Source: Elephas maximus indicus (Eukaryota > Chordata > Mammalia > Proboscidea > Elephantidae). Taken from it: a stretch of 64,000 nucleotides of DNA. Below the pieces are notes generated by a model. That model did not search any database. It was not told the DNA's origin and saw nothing but the letters and a program-made list of their open reading frames with translations. The stretch covers positions 30,310,001-30,374,000 of the forward strand of contig NC_064841.1 in assembly GCF_024166365.1 (NCBI RefSeq), given 5' to 3'. Positions 59,765 to 64,000 of this stretch are shown piece after piece. Made by a program: the position numbers and the translations under genes. Numbering within the stretch: the first letter of the stretch is position 1; the number at the start of each line of letters is the position of its first letter.

Positions 59765-60425
59765 GTTAAAGGAGGAAAAGCAGTTCTATGCAAATTTGCC
59801 AGATTCCCAGATAACATATCTGAGATTTCCTTCCGAAGAGCGGTTTAAATGGCGTATTTTTATTAATTTTGTAAAATCAAAATACACATGGTCAGGGCTG
59901 ATGAAAGATCATGGAACCTCTTGGCAACGGGTCTGTAATGAATATACTGCTTTGTACGGAGGGCTAAAGTACATGGCGACGCTGACCTTATGACAGCGAG
60001 AGACTGGCCCCTGGTGGTGGTGAGGAAGAATCAGGACTCTGAGAGAACTGGACCTACCACTCTCTCTACCACTGCTCTCTCACCCCATCTCCATATTTTT
60101 CCGACCTCACCTCACTGCTGAGGAAGAACTTTTTTTTTTTAACCCTAGGAAAATATTTCCTATTTAAAGGGATAACATACACATCGTCTTTTTTTTATTA
60201 ACTCAAGCCAGATTTTCTGGAATGCGTTTATTCGTTACATCACGAAGATTCTTTAAGACATAACTTTTCCAAATCCTGCAGAATTAGCATCGTGCTAATT
60301 ACACTGTAAAGCCTCCAGTACGTGAATTAAAGTTTAAAACTTAGAAGAAAGTAAGAATAATTTAGCAAAATATCAAGCCTTTGGCACAGAGATTCAGATT
60401 TCCTCGTTAGGAAATTTCAAACTGG
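59765..60425. other. Intergenic DNA, nothing recognised
   Basis: No repeat or exon recognised. Confidence 0.4.
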
Positions 60426-60436
60426 GTAAACCTGAA

Positions 60437-60653
60437 AACAAAACCAAAAACAAATCAGCTGCCACAGAGTCAATTCTGACTCCTGGCGACTCCATGTGTT
60501 TCAGAGTAGAACTGTGCTCCACAGGGTTTTCAATGGTTGTGATCTTTTGGTAGTAGATTTCCAGGCCTTTCTTCCAAGGCACCTTTGGATGGATTTGAAC
60601 CACCATTCGGTTAGCAGTCAAATTTAACCCATTCGTGCCACCCAGGGACTCCT
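60437..60653 (-). mobile_element. AfroSINE, older variant
   Basis: tcagctgccacagagtcaat through cgtgccacccagggactcc. Target duplication taaacctgaa at 60427-60436 and 60654-60663. Confidence 0.88.
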
Positions 60654-60663
60654 TAAACCTGAA

Positions 60664-61725
60664 GAAAATAGTTTACAAATTCATATCCTTGCATAAAAAT
60701 CCCAAGGTGGTTTTAAATAAAAATCTTGAGTGCCTAGAAAAAGAATTTTAAAAATTCTATAAAATTTGAGTTAGAATTATGTTTCTGGACTTAGCTACCT
60801 TCACATGATTTTACTCCTACATATGTTATGAATAATGTAAAAAGTCACCAAGTGTAGTCACCCACATATCCACATTACAGGTAAGTTTACGTCATGTGAG
60901 TTTAAAGTCTGGTTAAGTGGCACTACTTCTAGAGATTCAGCACTTCTCTTTTTTTGGAAAAAACAAAGGATCGAATATTTTAAGGGTTTTACTATACAGT
61001 CTTTCAACAGGCTATTTCTTACACAGTTAGAATTTGCTTCAGACCAGCTAACCTGTCAATACAAACTTCAACAAACACTTACTCAAGTCTAGTGACTCCA
61101 TCTGGCTTGGGCTTTACTGTTCAGGTATCCTGTAAAAGATCACACTCAAAAGCCACTTAATTCTTAAATACTTATAATTTCAGTTAAACAAAAAAAAAAT
61201 TAAGAATGGTAATTGGAATAAAAACCACAATCTCCCTGCCAGTAAGACAGACACAAGTTGCCAGATGAGAGTCAATTGCACTGCTGCATTTCACATTCAA
61301 AGCCTGAAATTCTGAGCTGGACTCATTTTAACGATGAATTTCAGAACTGGACTGCACAATATCCAAGCGGAAGCATCTGACAGTTTTCTCTCCCATTTCC
61401 ATGTAAAATCCAACTCATATTTCTCAGCACAAAAGCCAAAAATAATGTTTCACATAATGTGAACATGTATATGTGTGTGTACACCCCAATTTTTACACAA
61501 ATAACGCATGCCTTCTACGTTTGTTTGCCAACCACTTCCCTGCTTCCCACCCCACAAGGTATTCTCAAATTACCACTATGCCAATTTTTTTTTACATGTT
61601 GCTGTAAAAAAAAAAAAAAAAAAAAAATTAGCATAGTGTATTAACAAAAATACCTTGAAGGGAGCGGTTGGGAAACATAGAAGGCATGTGTTGTGTAAAA
61701 ATACAGAGTGTGTGCGTGTGTGTAT
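60664..61725. other. Intergenic DNA, nothing recognised
   Basis: AT-rich; an A-run at 61605-61627. Confidence 0.4.
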
Positions 61726-61891
61726 AAAACCAAAAAAACCCACTGCCGTCGAGTTGATTCTAACTCATAGAGACCCTATAGGACAAAGTAGAACTGCCCC
61801 ATAGAGTTTCCAAGGAGCGCCTGGCAGATTCAAACTGCCGACCTCTTGGTTAGCAGCCGTAGCACTTAACCACTACGCCACCAGGGTTTCC
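61726..61891 (-). mobile_element. AfroSINE, short form
   Basis: aaacccactgccgtcgagtt through ctacgccaccagggtttcc, set inside a GT-repeat stretch. Confidence 0.93.
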
Positions 61892-61929
61892 TCTGTGTGT
61901 GTGTGTGTGTACATACACACACATAGTTA

Positions 61930-62093
61930 CACACTCGGTTGCTAACCAAAAGGTCAATGGTTTGAACCTACCAGCTGCTCCATGGAAGAAAGATGTGGCA
62001 GTCCACTTTCGTAAAAATTTACAGCCTTGAAAACCCTCTGCAGGGTTGCTATGAATCAGAATAGACTCAATGGTAAGGGGTTTTGTTTTGTTT
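61930..62093 (+). mobile_element. AfroSINE, long form, 5'-truncated
   Basis: cactcggttgctaaccaaaa through agaatagactcaatggtaag. Confidence 0.87.
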
Positions 62094-62115
62094 GTTTGTT
62101 TTATTTATACATATA

Positions 62116-62300
62116 GAAGCCCTGGTGGCATAGTGGTTAAAACAACCAACTGCTGACTGAAAGGTCGGAGATTCAAACCACCAGTGGCTCCATAGGAGAA
62201 AGGCGTGGCAGTCTGCTTCCACAGATTTATAGCCTTGGAAACCCTATGGGGTCCCTGTGAGTCAGAATTGACTTGAAGGCAGTGGATTTTTTGGGGGGGG
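62116..62300 (+). mobile_element. AfroSINE, long form
   Basis: agaagccctggtggcatagt through cagaattgacttgaaggcag, ending at a G-run. Confidence 0.92.
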
Positions 62301-62309
62301 GGGGGAGGG

Positions 62310-63635
62310 TATATATACATATATACACAGGCATCAAATATTTCACAGGGTACATGTGAATTCAGAAAGCTTTGGGGAATCTACCATAAATGTAAAAAAT
62401 GTCTATTTAGCATGGATCAATTACATATGAACATCAAATAAAACCCAGACAAGTTTCATTAGTGAAGCTGATAACAATCATGACCACACAGCATTTATTT
62501 GGCATTCATCACTGGACTGCTGTGAAGATAAGCATCCAGTATGTCTATTCTCCATTCTAAATGTCAAGGGCAGTCTTTTTATTCACTTTATTTAGCACCT
62601 TGAATAGGAAAATATGGAGGCAGATATTAAGTTAGGATTTCATGATAGTGAGATGAGGATGTTGGAAATATCTATTAAATAGAAACATTTTCCCCAATTC
62701 CAGAAAATTCTGGAACTAACTTAACTATGGATACAAACCTGCCTAGACTACCTGGGTCTTAACTAATCCCTTAAGTCCCAAAGCAGAGGAGGGTAAACTT
62801 ATGGAACAGCCATTAAATATACCAAATGACTCACTGTTGGGTGTTGTCCAGAAGCCAAGCTACTGAATTTCAGGGAGAAACTGGTTGCCCCAGTGGCTAA
62901 CTGCCTTAATGTAAACCTTCCCTAAAGCTTCAAGCTCCTCTTTGGGCTTTTACTAAGAGAAAACAACCAAATTTATGATTTGGTACAGGAAGCCTGGACA
63001 ATAGTTCATTAATGCTGCCTTGTAACTGCATTTTAAGCAGGAGTTGAGATTAGGATAAAATAATGGAGAAGGCACAGGAGATCAGTCCTCAGGTGGTTTA
63101 ATACAGGCCCTTGCTCTCTGACGAGTCAATTCCGAAAAAAGTAAAGGTGCTTTAGAGTCCCTCTCCTTGTGAAGGGAAGAAAACAATGATTTAGTACGGT
63201 AAAGAGGGCTGTAACCTGTAGCACCACGCTCTCACTTGCTTATCCAGGGACACTAGCTACAACTGAAAAAGTAAGAGTTCTGGAACTCCAGGGTAGAACC
63301 AACAGCTGTATAATCTAATCCTTAAAATCATCTGTTCTAAACCTGTTTAAATTTGCTTCAGTTTTAAAACCACTTAAGATGCTGTGTTTCGCTGATTTTT
63401 TACTAATTTGTTTTCCACTAGAAGAGATGCATGAAAAGGTGGGATTAAAAATACACTGGGGATTATTTTAATTTATGGGTGAATGTCTAAAGTATAGACA
63501 GCATCATCACCACCAGAATGCTGCTTGAAGAACAGCAAAATTCCAAACTCGAAAGTTTTCATTTTCCTTCTTAAATAAATTTTGATGTAACTTTGTACTT
63601 ATATAAATTTCTGATCTGCTACATATTAAAAACAT
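62310..63635. other. Intergenic DNA, no recent insertion
   Basis: AT-rich and free of recognisable repeats; lies just beyond the inferred PRKCI 3' end. Confidence 0.4.
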
Positions 63636-63639
63636 TCCA

Positions 63640-64000
63640 TTCTAGCGGGGTATTAAACATTTTATTTGAAGATTTTAAAGTAAAAAAAAAAAATGGTATG
63701 CAAATACAGATTACATTATGACGACCAAGGCAGTATTCTACATGACAAAACAAAAACAAAAAAGTTAAAAATACAAACGTACCGGTACCAAACAAGCATA
63801 ATACCTGGTATCTAAATCCAGGCTGCGTACACATAAAATGATCTGACCACAAATATCACGCTTACGCAAAATACAACTTTTCTTAGAACACTGAAATTCT
63901 AACCATTCAGACCATCATTCTGCCTTATTCCCCTGGTGAGTATTCTGAGAACTGTTATTTCACAAAGGACCGGCATGGCACTTAAAGATGGCAAAAACAG
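63640..64000 (-). other. PRKCI: Probable end of the PRKCI 3' UTR
   Basis: On the minus strand an AATAAA signal lies at 63666-63661 (context cttcaaataaaatgttt), with cleavage expected some 10-30 nt further on. The sequence upstream of it is AT-rich, repeat-free and without an open frame of note, as in a 3' UTR. In human, PRKCI lies upstream of SKIL on the same strand and ends about 50 kb before it; here the gap from the SKIL CpG island is also about 50 kb. No PRKCI coding codons are in the window, so the identification rests on synteny. Confidence 0.5.
63661..63666 (-). terminator. AATAAA polyadenylation signal
   Basis: Canonical hexamer on the minus strand followed by a T/G-containing stretch. 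Assigned to the upstream neighbour gene by position. Confidence 0.5.

Overview
The window is nuclear DNA from a placental mammal, almost certainly an afrotherian and most likely an elephant or close relative. The sign is the dense scatter of AfroSINE copies (tRNA-like head with the phrase ccctggtggc, tail ending gtcgctatgagtcggaatcg) together with RTE (Bov-B-like) LINE fragments, a repeat pair typical of Afrotheria. The rest is ordinary mammalian sequence: MIR, L2, old and younger L1 3' ends, MaLR-type LTRs, hAT/MER debris and microsatellites. No prokaryotic feature, CRISPR array or virus-like gene cluster is present.

Only one protein-coding exon is certain. On the minus strand, 9505-10605 encodes the first 367 residues of SKIL (SnoN), the SKI-family corepressor of TGF-beta/Smad signalling, with Smad2/3-binding, Dachshund-homology and Smad4-binding (SAND-like) regions. 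The exon ends at AAG|GCAAGT, a GC-type splice donor. Positions 1-9504 then lie in the following SKIL intron; none of the later SKIL exons was recognised there. Intron 1 runs rightward from about 10661 into a strong CpG island (about 12.28-13.79 kb), which must hold the SKIL promoter and non-coding first exon. The island contains a perfect CRE, a cluster of Smad boxes and G-quadruplex-prone tracts.

From about 13.8 to 63.6 kb is a roughly 50-kb intergenic interval. It is packed with nested transposons between 15.6 and 44.8 kb and between 48.3 and 62.3 kb. The 44.8-48.1 kb stretch is almost free of recent insertions and is the best place to look for a conserved regulatory element. At the far right, 63640-64000 looks like the minus-strand end of a 3' UTR (AATAAA at 63661-63666). 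In human the gene immediately upstream of SKIL, on the same strand and about 50 kb away, is PRKCI, so this is read as the PRKCI 3' UTR by synteny.

The main structural interest is in the transposons: two RTE copies with inverted 5' parts (one flanked by a 9-bp target duplication), RTE and AfroSINE sharing a common 3' tail, repeated insertion at one target site (15599-17310), LTRs landed inside RTE copies, and a small 189-bp element with 29-bp inverted ends sitting in MaLR internal sequence. I found no convincing novel gene system.
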